Assembly: GCA_013298985.1 (NCBI GenBank)
Contig: JAAFJS010000004.1
Coordinates: forward strand, 1 to 64,000
Source: Cytophagales bacterium
Lineage (GTDB): Bacteria > Bacteroidota > Bacteroidia > Cytophagales > Thermoflexibacteraceae
DNA length: 64,000 nt
Direction: 5' to 3'
Shown one piece after another: positions 18,676 to 29,198 of this stretch. The stretch's first letter is position 1. Each line of letters opens with the position of its first letter. Both the position numbers and the translations under genes were made by a program. A model generated the notes under the pieces. The model was given only the letters and a program-made list of their open reading frames with translations, was not told the DNA's origin and made no database searches.

Positions 18676-20265
18676 ATGGAAAATTTAACATTTGACGAAC
18701 TCGGTTTGTCCAGCGAAATCATGTCAGCAGTAAGCGAAATGGGCTTTATCACTGCTACTCCTATCCAAGCACAAGCTATCCCTGCGGCACTTGCAGGCAG
18801 AGATGTACTCGGTCAGGCGCAGACAGGTACAGGAAAAACCGCCGCTTTTGGCTTGCCTTTGCTCGAAAAAATAGACCCTTCTCTCAAACACCCACAGGCA
18901 ATGGTGCTTTGCCCTACTCGCGAATTAGCAGTACAGGTAGCAGAAGAATTAAAGAAATTTGCTAAAAATATCAGAGGTTTACAAATTACGGCTATTTTTG
19001 GCGGCGATTCTATGGAACGCCAGCTCAAAGATTTGCGTCGTGGCGCACAGGTTATCGTAGGAACGCCTGGACGTATGATTGACCACTTAAATAGAAAATC
19101 TTTTAGAACTGAAAATATCACGACTACGGTACTGGACGAGGCAGACGAAATGCTTAACATGGGTTTTGCAGAAGATATTGAGCATATTTTTGACCAAATG
19201 CCAGAAGACAGACAGACTTTGCTGTTCTCTGCTACGATGCCTCCTGCGATTTTGAACTTGACAAAAAGATATTTGAATGACCCTTTCCATGTTAAGATTG
19301 CGAAAAACGAAGTTACCAATACCTCTATCAAGCAATATTATTTTAACGTAAAAGGAAATCAGAAAATAGAGGTCATGGCAAGGCTGATAGAAATGTACGA
19401 CCTCAAATTGATGCTGGTTTTCTGCAATACCAAAAGGCAAGTAGATGATTTGGTGGCATTGCTCCAACTCAAAGGCTTGGAAGCTGAGGGGATTCATGGT
19501 GATTTGAAACAGTCGCAACGCACCAACGTCATGGCGAAATTTAGAAGTAGTACAGTCAATATTTTGGTCGCAACTGACGTGGCGGCACGCGGCATAGATG
19601 TAAACAATGTAGATGCTGTTTTTAACTTTGACATTCCATTAGATACTGAGTATTACGTACATAGGATTGGCAGAACGGGACGCGCGGGCAAAAGTGGTAT
19701 CTCTTTTACCTTCGTTACAAGTAGGGAAATTGGCAAGCTCAAAGAGATTGAACGATTTACAAAATCTATCGTAGAAAAAGGCAAAATCCCCACAGAAAAA
19801 GAGATTCAAGTAGTTCGTAACCAGCGTTTTGCAGGAAAAGTAAAAGAAGAAGTTGCCAAAGGAAACTTGGAAAAATACAGTGAAGTCATTGTCCAACTGA
19901 TGAAAGAAGGCTTGGAGATTACAGACATCGCGGCAGCTTTGGTGCGTATGAACCTGGGCGATATGCGCCAGATGGAGCAGTTAGAAGCCTCCTTTATTGG
20001 GGCTGACGAACCTAAGTACGCTACGCCAAAAATGACTCGTTTGTTTATCAGCATTGGCAAAAACCAGCGTGTGAGCAAGGGCGACATCTTAGGTGCAATC
20101 GCAGGAGAAACTGGTATCAAAGGCAAGATGATTGGCGAAATTGAGGTATTAGAAAAATTCTCTTTTGTGGAAATCCCTGACAGTGAGGTAAAAAGAGTTA
20201 TCAGAATCATGGACCAAAATACGATTAAAGGCAAAAGAGTAAATCTTGAAATTGCTAAAAATTAG
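18676..20265 (+). CDS. DEAD/DEAH box RNA helicase (DeaD/CsdA-like) with C-terminal DbpA-type RNA-binding domain
   Basis: AQTGTGKT, VLDEADE, SAT, HRIGRTGR; C-terminal MTRLFISIGKNQRVSKGDILGAI; start set at MENLTFDEL. Confidence 0.95.
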   Translation: MENLTFDELGLSSEIMSAVSEMGFITATPIQAQAIPAALAGRDVLGQAQTGTGKTAAFGLPLLEKIDPSLKHPQAMVLCPTRELAVQVAEELKKFAKNIRGLQITAIFGGDSMERQLKDLRRGAQVIVGTPGRMIDHLNRKSFRTENITTTVLDEADEMLNMGFAEDIEHIFDQMPEDRQTLLFSATMPPAILNLTKRYLNDPFHVKIAKNEVTNTSIKQYYFNVKGNQKIEVMARLIEMYDLKLMLVFCNTKRQVDDLVALLQLKGLEAEGIHGDLKQSQRTNVMAKFRSSTVNILVATDVAARGIDVNNVDAVFNFDIPLDTEYYVHRIGRTGRAGKSGISFTFVTSREIGKLKEIERFTKSIVEKGKIPTEKEIQVVRNQRFAGKVKEEVAKGNLEKYSEVIVQLMKEGLEITDIAAALVRMNLGDMRQMEQLEASFIGADEPKYATPKMTRLFISIGKNQRVSKGDILGAIAGETGIKGKMIGEIEVLEKFSFVEIPDSEVKRVIRIMDQNTIKGKRVNLEIAKN

Positions 20266-20291
20266 TCTTTGACCTTTTTTTGAATCATATT

Positions 20292-20329
20292 AATTCGTCA
20301 TCTTTTTTTGGAAAGATGACGAATTTTAT
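20292..20329. terminator. bidirectional intrinsic terminator
   Basis: aattcgtcatctt-tttttgg-aaagatgacgaattttattttt. Confidence 0.85.
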
Positions 20330-20331
20330 TT

Positions 20332-21156
20332 TTATTCAAGCTGCCCTGCCCATTCTATTCCACCCGCAATGTGTTTGAGGGCAAGCTCTTCGGAAAAAGT
20401 TTCGGCGGTATGCCCAATAGCCGTATAGAAAACTCGCCCTTTTTTTATCCGATTTGTCCATGCAATGGGGTGGTCGTTGCCCATGCCTTTGAGCAATCCA
20501 GTATCGTATGTTTTTTCATCTACCGTAGCCAAGATATTGACAGAATCGCCATTTCTGGGGTTAGTTTTGAAGCAATACCATTCGTCTGCCCTGCGCCAGC
20601 GTCGTGGCAAAAACTTTGTACTTAGGTGTGTGGTATCTTCTATCTGCATTTCTGCGGTTGGAATCTGAGGAAAAAGCGTGTGATGTTTGAAATGTGTCCC
20701 AAGCATTTCGCCATACCAATCCCAGTTGTGTTCGGTATCACTTGCGGCATGAATCCCCACAAAACCGCCGCCGTCGTGCATATAGTCAATAAAATCCCAC
20801 TTTTGTTGCTGGGTAAACAGCTTGCCTGTGGTGGAAAGAAAAATGACTACTTTGAATTTTTTGAGGTAGTAATAATCAAAAAAAGCAGCATTTTCGGTGT
20901 GATAAACAGACCAGCCGCGTTCGTTGCCTATTTTCTTGATAGCCTCTACGCCTGCTTCAATGGACTCGTGGCGATAGCTATTCGTTTTAGAAAAAATTAA
21001 AACGCTTTTCTCGCCGATATTAGGCGGAAAATCGGGCTTTACAGTATCAAAAACGGGTTCTTTGAGAAAGCTACGCACCTGATAGAGAACATAGCCCGCA
21101 AAAGCTAAAAAAACAATTAAAATAGCCCACAAGATTCGTTTGATAATGCGCCACAT
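20332..21156 (-). CDS. ThuA domain-containing protein
   Basis: FVGIHAASDTEHNWDWYGEMLGTHFKHH. Confidence 0.9.
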   Translation of the reverse strand: MWRIIKRILWAILIVFLAFAGYVLYQVRSFLKEPVFDTVKPDFPPNIGEKSVLIFSKTNSYRHESIEAGVEAIKKIGNERGWSVYHTENAAFFDYYYLKKFKVVIFLSTTGKLFTQQQKWDFIDYMHDGGGFVGIHAASDTEHNWDWYGEMLGTHFKHHTLFPQIPTAEMQIEDTTHLSTKFLPRRWRRADEWYCFKTNPRNGDSVNILATVDEKTYDTGLLKGMGNDHPIAWTNRIKKGRVFYTAIGHTAETFSEELALKHIAGGIEWAGQLE

Positions 21157-21157
21157 A

Positions 21158-23383
21158 TCAGGAGTTTGAAGTTTTAGGTTTAAGGTATTCAGTTATAAAG
21201 TCTTGGGGTTGCAATAAAATTTTCTGAAAGTTTTGATTTGGAAGTAATTCATTATAAGAGCCTTGCGCTATTACTTCTCCCTCTTTCATCAAGATAATCC
21301 TATCGCAAGTGGTGAGTATAGTAGGGTCATTGGAAACGCAAATGAGTGTCCAAGGATTTTTCTTATCATTCAAAAATTGAAGTACACGCAAGCGTTCTTC
21401 TTTTTCCAAAAAATGAAGAAAATCATTTAAAATCAATAATTTAGGCTTTTCTGCGATACATCGTGCTATAGTCAGCTTGATAAGCACACTTTGAGGGAAT
21501 GACTTTGCGCCCGCGACAAGCTCTGTTTGCAAGCCATCAGAAAGCGCATGGATAGTGTCCGTTAAGCCCATGCTTTCCACTGCCCACACTACGTCTTGGT
21601 AGGAAATATTGCTTCTGCCCATTTGGATATTGTCCAGTACAGAGCCTTCAAAAATATCATTCGTAGAAAAATTAGAAGCAACTACATCGCGCAAACTTGA
21701 CAAGCTAATTTCGCGCATGGAAATATTGTTGATGGCAATAATGCCTTCATAAGACTCTAATAATCCACTAATTACATTGGCAAATGTATTTTTTCCTGCA
21801 TTATTAAAACCTGCAATACAGATGCGTTCTCCTGATTTGACATCTAAGTTTAAGCCTTTGAGGATATAGTTACTTGAATGTGGATATTTATATTTTAAGT
21901 TTCTGATTTTCAAGCTAATTCCTTCTGTATTTTTGGGAAAGAAAATACCACTTTTGCGTTCCAAAGGCAGGTCTGTTACATAACCTATTTTATCTACGGC
22001 GGTCAACATATCAAAAATGGTGCTGAGGCTCGAAATCAGTTTTTCTATCGCACCCAAAATCAAGATAATCACAATTTCAGAGGCAACAAACTGCCCCAGC
22101 GTAATCTGCCTGTCAATGACCAAAATGCTACCAATGATGAGCAAACCACCCGTAGTAATGGTTTTGAAACCAATGATATTGGCAAACTGAACCATCAATA
22201 CTTTAAAATGTTTCTTCCGATAGTAAAGATAATTATTGACCAAATACTCCATTTTGGATAGCGGCAGTGAAGTATGCCCTGCCATCTTAAAAGATTCTAA
22301 GGTGCGCGCCAGTTCTTCTAACCAGTGTGCCACTTTGTACTTGTACTTAGACTCTACAATGCTCGCCCTCAGCCCCGCAGGTCCCGTCCAATAGACCATC
22401 AGCACCAGTGCCACCATTACCCCTACGCCAAAAAACACAAAAAATGGGTGGTAAAACGACAAAAGTAATAGACCAAAAAGGATTTGTAAAGTAGAACCCG
22501 CAATGTCTATGAGGAACTTAGGTAAGCCCTTCTGTAAAGTTAGCACATCAAAAAAGCGATTCATTAGCTCTGGGGCGTAATAGTTGGTCAGTGCTTCTGT
22601 GCGTACGCGCGGAATCCGATAGCCAAATTCCATCGCCGCTTTCACAAAAATTCGCCTCTCAATCACTTCTACCAGCGAATATTGTAGCGTTTGCAATGCA
22701 CCCGCCGCCAGTATGCCCACTATCACAAAAGAAATAAGCAAAACAATGGAATTAAAAATAACACCGCCCGCCACCAATTCCATCATGGTTTGGATACCCA
22801 AAGGCAAGGTTAAGCTGATAAGGGCAATGATGAGTGCATAAAAATAAATATAGGCAATATCGCGCTTTTCCAAAGAAAGCAAGCGCAAAAGTCTTTTGAC
22901 AGGCGTTTGTGTTTCCCCTTTTTGAGGTTCAGGGTCAGAAACCAAAGGTGTAAGTGGAAAAGCTGTAAAGTAAGCAAGGAAATTATTTTGATTCTCATTA
23001 ACGCATAGCTGATTCAAATAAGGAGTTACATCTTCTACTTTTTCTTCCGTTTCCTCTCCTCGATAAATGTAACCTCCCAGCACATCTTCCTCCACCTCAT
23101 AAAAAATAATAGGCAATATTCTATTTCCTTCTCTGATAAAGGTAAGCAAGGGTATTTCGCTGACTTCCAGTATTTTATGTAGCTTATCGGCAGGAATGTC
23201 GTTTCTAAGCAAGGCAAGGTCTATGCGCTGACAAATCTCTGTAAGCGCGTTCACAAAGTCTTCTTTGTCTTCCTTAAAATCAACAAAGTTCTGAAACTCA
23301 ACCCCAAAATCAAAATTCTTGTGTTGGTGATTGGTCAGTTCTGCTAAACGTTTGGCTATCAGTCTAAAACAAGTAGATGTCAT
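21158..23383 (-). CDS. ABC exporter-like protein (TMD-NBD fusion) with degenerate nucleotide-binding motifs
   Basis: TMD typical of type I exporters; Walker A GFNNAGKNTF, signature region KSFPQSVLIKLTIARC, Walker B LLILND; start set at MTSTCFR. Confidence 0.85.
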   Translation of the reverse strand: MTSTCFRLIAKRLAELTNHQHKNFDFGVEFQNFVDFKEDKEDFVNALTEICQRIDLALLRNDIPADKLHKILEVSEIPLLTFIREGNRILPIIFYEVEEDVLGGYIYRGEETEEKVEDVTPYLNQLCVNENQNNFLAYFTAFPLTPLVSDPEPQKGETQTPVKRLLRLLSLEKRDIAYIYFYALIIALISLTLPLGIQTMMELVAGGVIFNSIVLLISFVIVGILAAGALQTLQYSLVEVIERRIFVKAAMEFGYRIPRVRTEALTNYYAPELMNRFFDVLTLQKGLPKFLIDIAGSTLQILFGLLLLSFYHPFFVFFGVGVMVALVLMVYWTGPAGLRASIVESKYKYKVAHWLEELARTLESFKMAGHTSLPLSKMEYLVNNYLYYRKKHFKVLMVQFANIIGFKTITTGGLLIIGSILVIDRQITLGQFVASEIVIILILGAIEKLISSLSTIFDMLTAVDKIGYVTDLPLERKSGIFFPKNTEGISLKIRNLKYKYPHSSNYILKGLNLDVKSGERICIAGFNNAGKNTFANVISGLLESYEGIIAINNISMREISLSSLRDVVASNFSTNDIFEGSVLDNIQMGRSNISYQDVVWAVESMGLTDTIHALSDGLQTELVAGAKSFPQSVLIKLTIARCIAEKPKLLILNDFLHFLEKEERLRVLQFLNDKKNPWTLICVSNDPTILTTCDRIILMKEGEVIAQGSYNELLPNQNFQKILLQPQDFITEYLKPKTSNS

Positions 23384-23454
23384 ACTTTTTTGATTTATCT
23401 TTAACGTGCAAATTCTTATCAAATGAAACAAGTAAAAGTGGTTTTTGTTCAAAT

Positions 23455-24189
23455 TTACATACTTTTCAGCAAAGCCGCCAAATCTTCGGGCGTGTCCACG
23501 CAATAGCTATCATGCTCAGTAAGCGCAGTTTTGATGCTAAAACCATTCTCTATCCAGCGTAATTGCTCCAGACTCTCCGCCTTTTCCAACAATGAGGGCG
23601 CAAGTTGCGTAATTTTTTCCAGTACATCAGCGCGATAGGCATACATACCTACGTGCCTGTAAAAAACATGGTGTTTCAGCCAATCTTCTGTGGGAATATT
23701 TCTCAAAAAAGGAATAATTTGCCTACTGAAATAAATACCATTTTGATTGCTGTCCAATACTACCTTGACCTCACCCACATTGAACAGTTTTTCGCTGTCT
23801 AATGCCTTGATAATCAGTGTAGCTATCTCCGTAGAGCCATCTAAGGTACGGGCAAGTAATTCTATTTGTTCGGGAATGATAAAAGGCTCATCTCCTTGAA
23901 TATTAATCACATAGTCAAAATGTGTTTGGCTGAGTTGCAATGCCTCAAAACAACGGTCAGTGCCGCTTGGGTGATTTTCATGGGTAAGGATTGCCTCTCC
24001 CCCAAAACTTTCTACTACCTTCACTATCAGTTCGTTATCCGTAGCAACAATGAGTTTGTCTAAACACGCTGCCTTGCTTGCGCGTTCGTAAACGTGCTGA
24101 ATCATGGGCTTGCCTTTGATGTCTGCCAGCATTTTTGCGGGGAAGCGCGTAGAGGCATAGCGCGCAGGAATAACTCCAAGAATTTGCAT
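23455..24189 (-). CDS. kdsB: 3-deoxy-manno-octulosonate cytidylyltransferase
   Basis: VIPARYASTRFPAKMLADIKGKPMIQHVYERA. Confidence 0.96.
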   Translation of the reverse strand: MQILGVIPARYASTRFPAKMLADIKGKPMIQHVYERASKAACLDKLIVATDNELIVKVVESFGGEAILTHENHPSGTDRCFEALQLSQTHFDYVINIQGDEPFIIPEQIELLARTLDGSTEIATLIIKALDSEKLFNVGEVKVVLDSNQNGIYFSRQIIPFLRNIPTEDWLKHHVFYRHVGMYAYRADVLEKITQLAPSLLEKAESLEQLRWIENGFSIKTALTEHDSYCVDTPEDLAALLKSM

Positions 24190-24315
24190 TTTTATCTATT
24201 ACTTTTGGTTTTTGTGCAAAGCTACAAAGGTATAGAGAATATTTGTTAGGTAAAAACAAAGAAATTTATCAAATTTGCGGTCAATTTTGCATGATTTTAG
24301 TTTAAAACTTTTTTA

Positions 24316-25515
24316 GTGGCAACAAGTGTACTTATTCTTTCTCCAAATTATCCACCAGAACAAGGTGCCTGCGCGTCGCGTATTCGCTACATGGCGCAGG
24401 GGCTGGCAAAGGCAGGATATGAAGTAGAAGTGCTGACCGCAATGCCCAATTATCCAAAAGGAAAGATTTTTACCAAGTTTCGTAATAAGCTGTTTGTCAG
24501 ACTAATAGATGATGGCGTAGCGGTAAATCACTATCTTGTCTATGCTTCTCACTCTGCTCATTTGTTGCCTCGCTTGCTCAGTATGTTCAGCCTTTCTTTT
24601 GCTGTTTTGTTTCATGTTTTTTCAGCTAAAAAACAAACACCAAATTTGGTAATAGTCCAATCACCACCCTTGCTTTTGGCTCTTTCAGCCTACTGGTTAT
24701 CAAGGGTTTATAAAGCAGATTTTATTTTAAATGTATCAGATTTGTGGCCTCGTGCCTTGCTGGATTTGGGTGCGATTCGGCGCGGGCTTGGGTACAGATT
24801 GGCAAGTTGGGTAGAAAATTTTTTGTATCAAAAAGCAAAACTTTGTATTGGTCAATCCGAAGAAATTTTGACACATATCAAGGCACAATCTCCACAAACG
24901 CCTTCTTTGCTCTATCGGACGGGCGTGGATTGTCAGCTTTTCCAAGCAAAAGAAATACAAACAGCGCAAACTACTCCTTTCAGAATCGTGTACGCGGGCT
25001 TGCTGGGCATCGCGCAGGGCATTTTATCTGTTTGTGAACACGTGAATTTCAAAGAGTTAGAAACAGAACTGCATATTTACGGAGATGGCTATGAACGAAA
25101 ACCATTAGAAAATTATTTGAAAAAAAATCCAAACTTGGGAATTTTTCTTCACGATTCTGTCCCTCACGCACAAGTCCCATCTGTCCTCCAAAGCTATGAC
25201 ACTGTGTTAGTTACGCAGAAAAATGTAGTTTTTGGAACAGTCCCTTCCAAAATTTATGAGGCAATGGCAACTGGGCTACCTATCCTATTTTGTGGGGGAG
25301 GCGAGGGCGCAGAGATTATTTTGACCAATGAGGTAGGCTTAGTAAGTCCGCCCAATGATTTTAATTTACTGAAAAATAATATTTTACAAATTAAAAATCT
25401 TCCCTTAGAGCAAAAACAAAGTATCAGCACCCAAGGGAGGAAGTTAGCTCTGAATGAGTTTGATAGAAGCCTGTTAATCAATAAGTTAATTACTGTTTTG
25501 GACAAACAAAAATAG
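24316..25515 (+). CDS. glycosyltransferase family 4 (WbuB-like)
   Basis: NYPPEQGACASRIRYMAQGLAKAGYEVEVLTAMPNYPKGK. Confidence 0.9.
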   Translation: MATSVLILSPNYPPEQGACASRIRYMAQGLAKAGYEVEVLTAMPNYPKGKIFTKFRNKLFVRLIDDGVAVNHYLVYASHSAHLLPRLLSMFSLSFAVLFHVFSAKKQTPNLVIVQSPPLLLALSAYWLSRVYKADFILNVSDLWPRALLDLGAIRRGLGYRLASWVENFLYQKAKLCIGQSEEILTHIKAQSPQTPSLLYRTGVDCQLFQAKEIQTAQTTPFRIVYAGLLGIAQGILSVCEHVNFKELETELHIYGDGYERKPLENYLKKNPNLGIFLHDSVPHAQVPSVLQSYDTVLVTQKNVVFGTVPSKIYEAMATGLPILFCGGGEGAEIILTNEVGLVSPPNDFNLLKNNILQIKNLPLEQKQSISTQGRKLALNEFDRSLLINKLITVLDKQK

Positions 25516-25523
25516 GAAAACTA

Positions 25524-27243
25524 CTCATTAGATTGTTTAGTTGCTCTCTTGATAAATCTGCCAGCCTTAGCCCCTGTATGTTCACCATTTTTAAGCACTT
25601 GAATCCCGTTTACCAAGACATGAACCATGCCTGTTGCATATTGGTGTGGCTTATCGAAGGTGGCATTATCTTGGATTTTGGTGGGGTCAAATAGCACAAT
25701 CGAAGGTGGCATTATCTTGGATTTTGGTGGGGTCAAATAGCACAATATCAGCAAAATAGCCATTTTTGAGTAAACCTCTGTTTTTGATGCGTAATTTTTC
25801 AGCAGAGAGTGAAGTGAGTTTTCTTATTGCCTCCTCTAATGGAATAATTTTCTCTTCGCGGACGTATTTGCCAAGCAAGCGGGCAAAGTTTCCGTAGGCG
25901 CGAGGGTGCGTACTTGATTTGAGAAAATCGCCTTCGGGGGCGGCACTTTCTGCGTCTGAGCCAAAGCTCATGTAGGGGAGGGCTACTTGCTTGTGTACAT
26001 TTTCCTCTGACATCAGAAAATAGGCTGTTCCTACCCGACTTCCGTCCTGCACTACCAAGTCCATCGCCGTTTCTTCGGGAGATTTATTTCGCATTTTTGC
26101 CACTTCTGCTAAGGTTTTTCCTGTCAAATATTTGAGAGAATCTGTTTTAAAACCAATAAGCAAGACCTTTTCGGGCGAACCTGCCCCCAAGTAGAGATTT
26201 TCCCAAAGTTTGGTGGGCGTTTTCATTTCTTGGGCAACTTTGAGGCGTATCTGCTTGTTCATGAGGCGTTTAATCCATTCTTTGCTTCCCCCTTCCTGTA
26301 CCCAAGGCGGCATAGCGGCATCAAGCCCCGTCGCGCCCGCGATGTAAGTGTACATATTTGTGGAGATTTGTAGCCCTGCGCTGCGGGCAGAATCTATCTT
26401 GCTAATCACTGCGTCTATCTTGCCCCAGTTACCTTCGCCTGCCGCTTTGAGGTGGTAAATTTCGGCGCGGATTCCTGATGTCTTGGCTATTTTTATCAGT
26501 TCATCTACCGCCTCCAAAAAGTTATTTCCCTCGCTTCGCAAATGAGAAATATACAATCCGTCGTACTCTGCCGCTACCTTACAAAGCGCGGCGAGTTCAT
26601 CAGTTTTGGCATAGAAAGCAGGGGCATAAATCAGGGACGAACCCACACCCAGTGCGCCCTCATTCATTGCCTGACGCACCAAATTCTCCATTTTTTTCAG
26701 TTCTTCTGCCGTTGGCTCGCGGTTTTGATAGCCTAATACGTGAATCCGTACAGAAGTAGCCCCCACAAAAGAAGCCACATTACAAGCCACTCCTTTTTTC
26801 TCCAAAAAGTCCAAATATTCGCCCAGCGTTGTCCATTCTATTTTATATTTCAAATCGCCTTGTTCCTGTCCAAATTCTTCTTTCATTGGGGCATTGAGAG
26901 GACCCATCGACATTCCTTCCCCAAACACTTCTAAGGTAACTCCCTGCCGTATATCACCTTGTGAATTGCCATCAATTATCAGCGATTCAGTTGCCCAACT
27001 GAGCATATTGATAAAGCCAGGCGCGACTGCCAGCCCCTGAGCATCAATTTCTGTTTTGGCTTTGTTCTCTTTCAAGTCGCCAATAAAGGCTATTGTATCC
27101 GCGTTTACAGCAATGTCTGCGCGAAGAGAAGGCTTACCGCTTCCATCATAAATTGTTCCGTTGCGGATAATCAGGTCATACTGCTTAGGCGCACCACACG
27201 CGCAGAGGAGGGAGAGAAAAAGTAAGAAATGGTGTTTTTTCAT
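25524..27243 (-). pseudogene. N-acyl-D-amino-acid deacylase-like amidohydrolase, C-terminus frameshifted by a 46-bp tandem duplication
   Basis: ORF 25687-27243 ends ...LFDPTKIQDNATFDCAI*; the lost tail (KPHQYATGMVHVLVNGIQVLKNGEHTGAKAGRFIKR) is in the overlapping ORF 25521-25763. Confidence 0.8.
25654..25745. repeat. perfect 2 x 46-bp tandem duplication
   Basis: tcgaaggtggcattatcttggattttggtggggtcaaatagcacaa at 25654-25699 and 25700-25745. Confidence 0.97.
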
Positions 27244-27300
27244 ATTTTTAGTCGTTTTTTTTGATTGATTTTAACTTAATTAAAAAACTGTACTATTTGA

Positions 27301-28143
27301 TTAATGAAAAAAGAGATGCACATCTACTGGATAATCTGTGATTAAAATATTCAATTGCTTATTTTTTACAAGGTTCACATAATATTCTTTTAAAAAAGGA
27401 GAAAGGTGTTTTTTTACATTTTCACCTACATCAGTTGTTATATAGATATTGTTTTTCTTGATTCTATCAATCAAATCATCAGATGTTTTTGCAGTGATAT
27501 AGGCTATCAAACGCTTGTAAGAGATATTCGTTGCTTCTAAACTCGCCAAGTCATTTTCGGTATTTATCAGTGTAGATATCCAAATATCAGGTAACATATC
27601 ATGCACTTTTTTTAGATGCTCAATTGAAAATGTAAGAATCAGACATTTATCAATCATCTTTTTTGCTTTTATTGCTTGTAGGACTTCTTCCCATACATTA
27701 TCTTTGACATCTACCATCAAAAAAATATTTTTGCTTTTTGATGCCCAGTCCAAAACACTTGCCAGCGTAGGTATTTTTTCTTTGCTAATCTTGCCATTTG
27801 CCGACTTTAAAAACAAACTTTTCAAATACTGAGAAGACACATCTTTGATGTTTCCTGTTCCTGTAGTTGTCCTGTCTAAGCTATCGTCATGCATCACAAA
27901 TAATGTTCCATCAGCATTTTTACGAACATCTAATTCTATCATCAAATTAGTGTTCCTCACTAAATTAGCATTTTGGGAGAAAAGAGCAATACTATTCTCA
28001 GGCAAATTCATATCATAACCACCACGATGTCCACATATTAACATCTTTTTCCTAAGATGCTTTTCCAAAGTGGACTGGGCATTGGCTGTAGAAAGGAGAA
28101 AAAAGCTCATAAACGTCATCAATAAAGGTGATAATATTTTCAT
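27301..28143 (-). CDS. glycerophosphodiester phosphodiesterase family protein, secreted
   Basis: ICGHRGGYDMNLPENSIALF, IELDVRKNADGTLFVMHDDSLDRTT; signal peptide from MKILSPLL. Confidence 0.9.
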   Translation of the reverse strand: MKILSPLLMTFMSFFLLSTANAQSTLEKHLRKKMLICGHRGGYDMNLPENSIALFSQNANLVRNTNLMIELDVRKNADGTLFVMHDDSLDRTTTGTGNIKDVSSQYLKSLFLKSANGKISKEKIPTLASVLDWASKSKNIFLMVDVKDNVWEEVLQAIKAKKMIDKCLILTFSIEHLKKVHDMLPDIWISTLINTENDLASLEATNISYKRLIAYITAKTSDDLIDRIKKNNIYITTDVGENVKKHLSPFLKEYYVNLVKNKQLNILITDYPVDVHLFFH

Positions 28144-28209
28144 ATAGTTTATCTTAAATAATTTTTTTTTAATAGAGTTCCAGACCAGCCAATAACACAC
28201 AAATCATTA

Positions 28210-28854
28210 TCAAACTTTTAAAACCTTGCCTTCTACGATAACAAAAATGCTATCTTTTTCTTTGACTGGAATGGTGGCAACGCCTGTAAAATTACCAAAT
28301 GCAGGTAAATATCCTTGCTTTTCTCCAAAATAAAAACAAGGCAAGCGCAAAGATTGTCTTCCTTTTCCACGTAGCAACACTGCGGGGTGTAGATGACCGC
28401 AAAGATTATATAAATCTGGTTTTATATCACTGATAATGAGTGGAATATGAGAAAAAACAAAAGGCGCAATTTCCCAAGTTTCAGGATAAATTTTGATATT
28501 ATTTCTCGTAAAAAAAATATCAGGAATCACATCATGGTTTCCTTTGACCAAATTAATTTCTAACAAAGGATAATCAGAAAGCCATGCCTCAAATATGTGC
28601 CAATCGCTGTTTATGTTACTATGAAACAAATCGCCCAAAATGGTCAGTGATTGAGGTTGATACTGGTTGATGAGGTTTGTAATAGCTTGTAAATCTGCAT
28701 GATGTACCTGTGTAGGAATAGGAATCCCCGCCTTGCGAAAATGTCCCGCCTTGCCCAAATGCACATCAGCAAGAAGCAACATTTGCTGGTCAGCCCACCA
28801 GATGGCGCGGTCAGGTATTAGGCATAGTTGTTGTTTTAAAAATTCGTATTGCAT
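28210..28854 (-). CDS. pdeM: ligase-associated DNA damage response endonuclease PdeM-like metallophosphoesterase
   Basis: LLADVHLGKAGHFRKAGIPIP, LGDLFHS, KGNHD, CGHLHPA. Confidence 0.88.
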   Translation of the reverse strand: MQYEFLKQQLCLIPDRAIWWADQQMLLLADVHLGKAGHFRKAGIPIPTQVHHADLQAITNLINQYQPQSLTILGDLFHSNINSDWHIFEAWLSDYPLLEINLVKGNHDVIPDIFFTRNNIKIYPETWEIAPFVFSHIPLIISDIKPDLYNLCGHLHPAVLLRGKGRQSLRLPCFYFGEKQGYLPAFGNFTGVATIPVKEKDSIFVIVEGKVLKV

Positions 28855-29058
28855 AAGAAATGATAGCAAGTTATACACAAAATTTTTAGAATGAATGTGT
28901 TGTAAAAACGTGTAAATTGCGATTAAAAATCCATAAGTAGTTATGAATTATTAGTTATAAATTATGAGTTAATACAAATACCTCATAACCAGTATTTTAT
29001 GCAATAGCTGTATTATAAGCTAATTTTGTGTGGCTACTTAATTGATAATTACTTCATC

Positions 29059-29160
29059 AGACTTCTTTCGAAAGTGTCAATTTCTCCCTCTTGGCAAGGG
29101 AGGGCAGGTGCGACCGTAGCTACGGTGAGGCAATAAAAAAATAACTTTTGAAAGAAGTCT
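29059..29160. repeat. MITE-like element: 16-bp terminal IRs (15/16) flanking an internal ccctcttggcaaggga hairpin
   Basis: agacttctttcgaaag (29059-29074) / cttttgaaagaagtct (29145-29160). Confidence 0.8.
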
Positions 29161-29198
29161 ATTTAATAAGCCCTATTTTTGCAAAAAAATCAAACCAG

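Noticed and set aside
29059-29160. Possible tRNA or riboswitch
   Set aside because: Terminal inverted repeats and internal stems fit a MITE-like element; no tRNA cloverleaf or known aptamer recognised.
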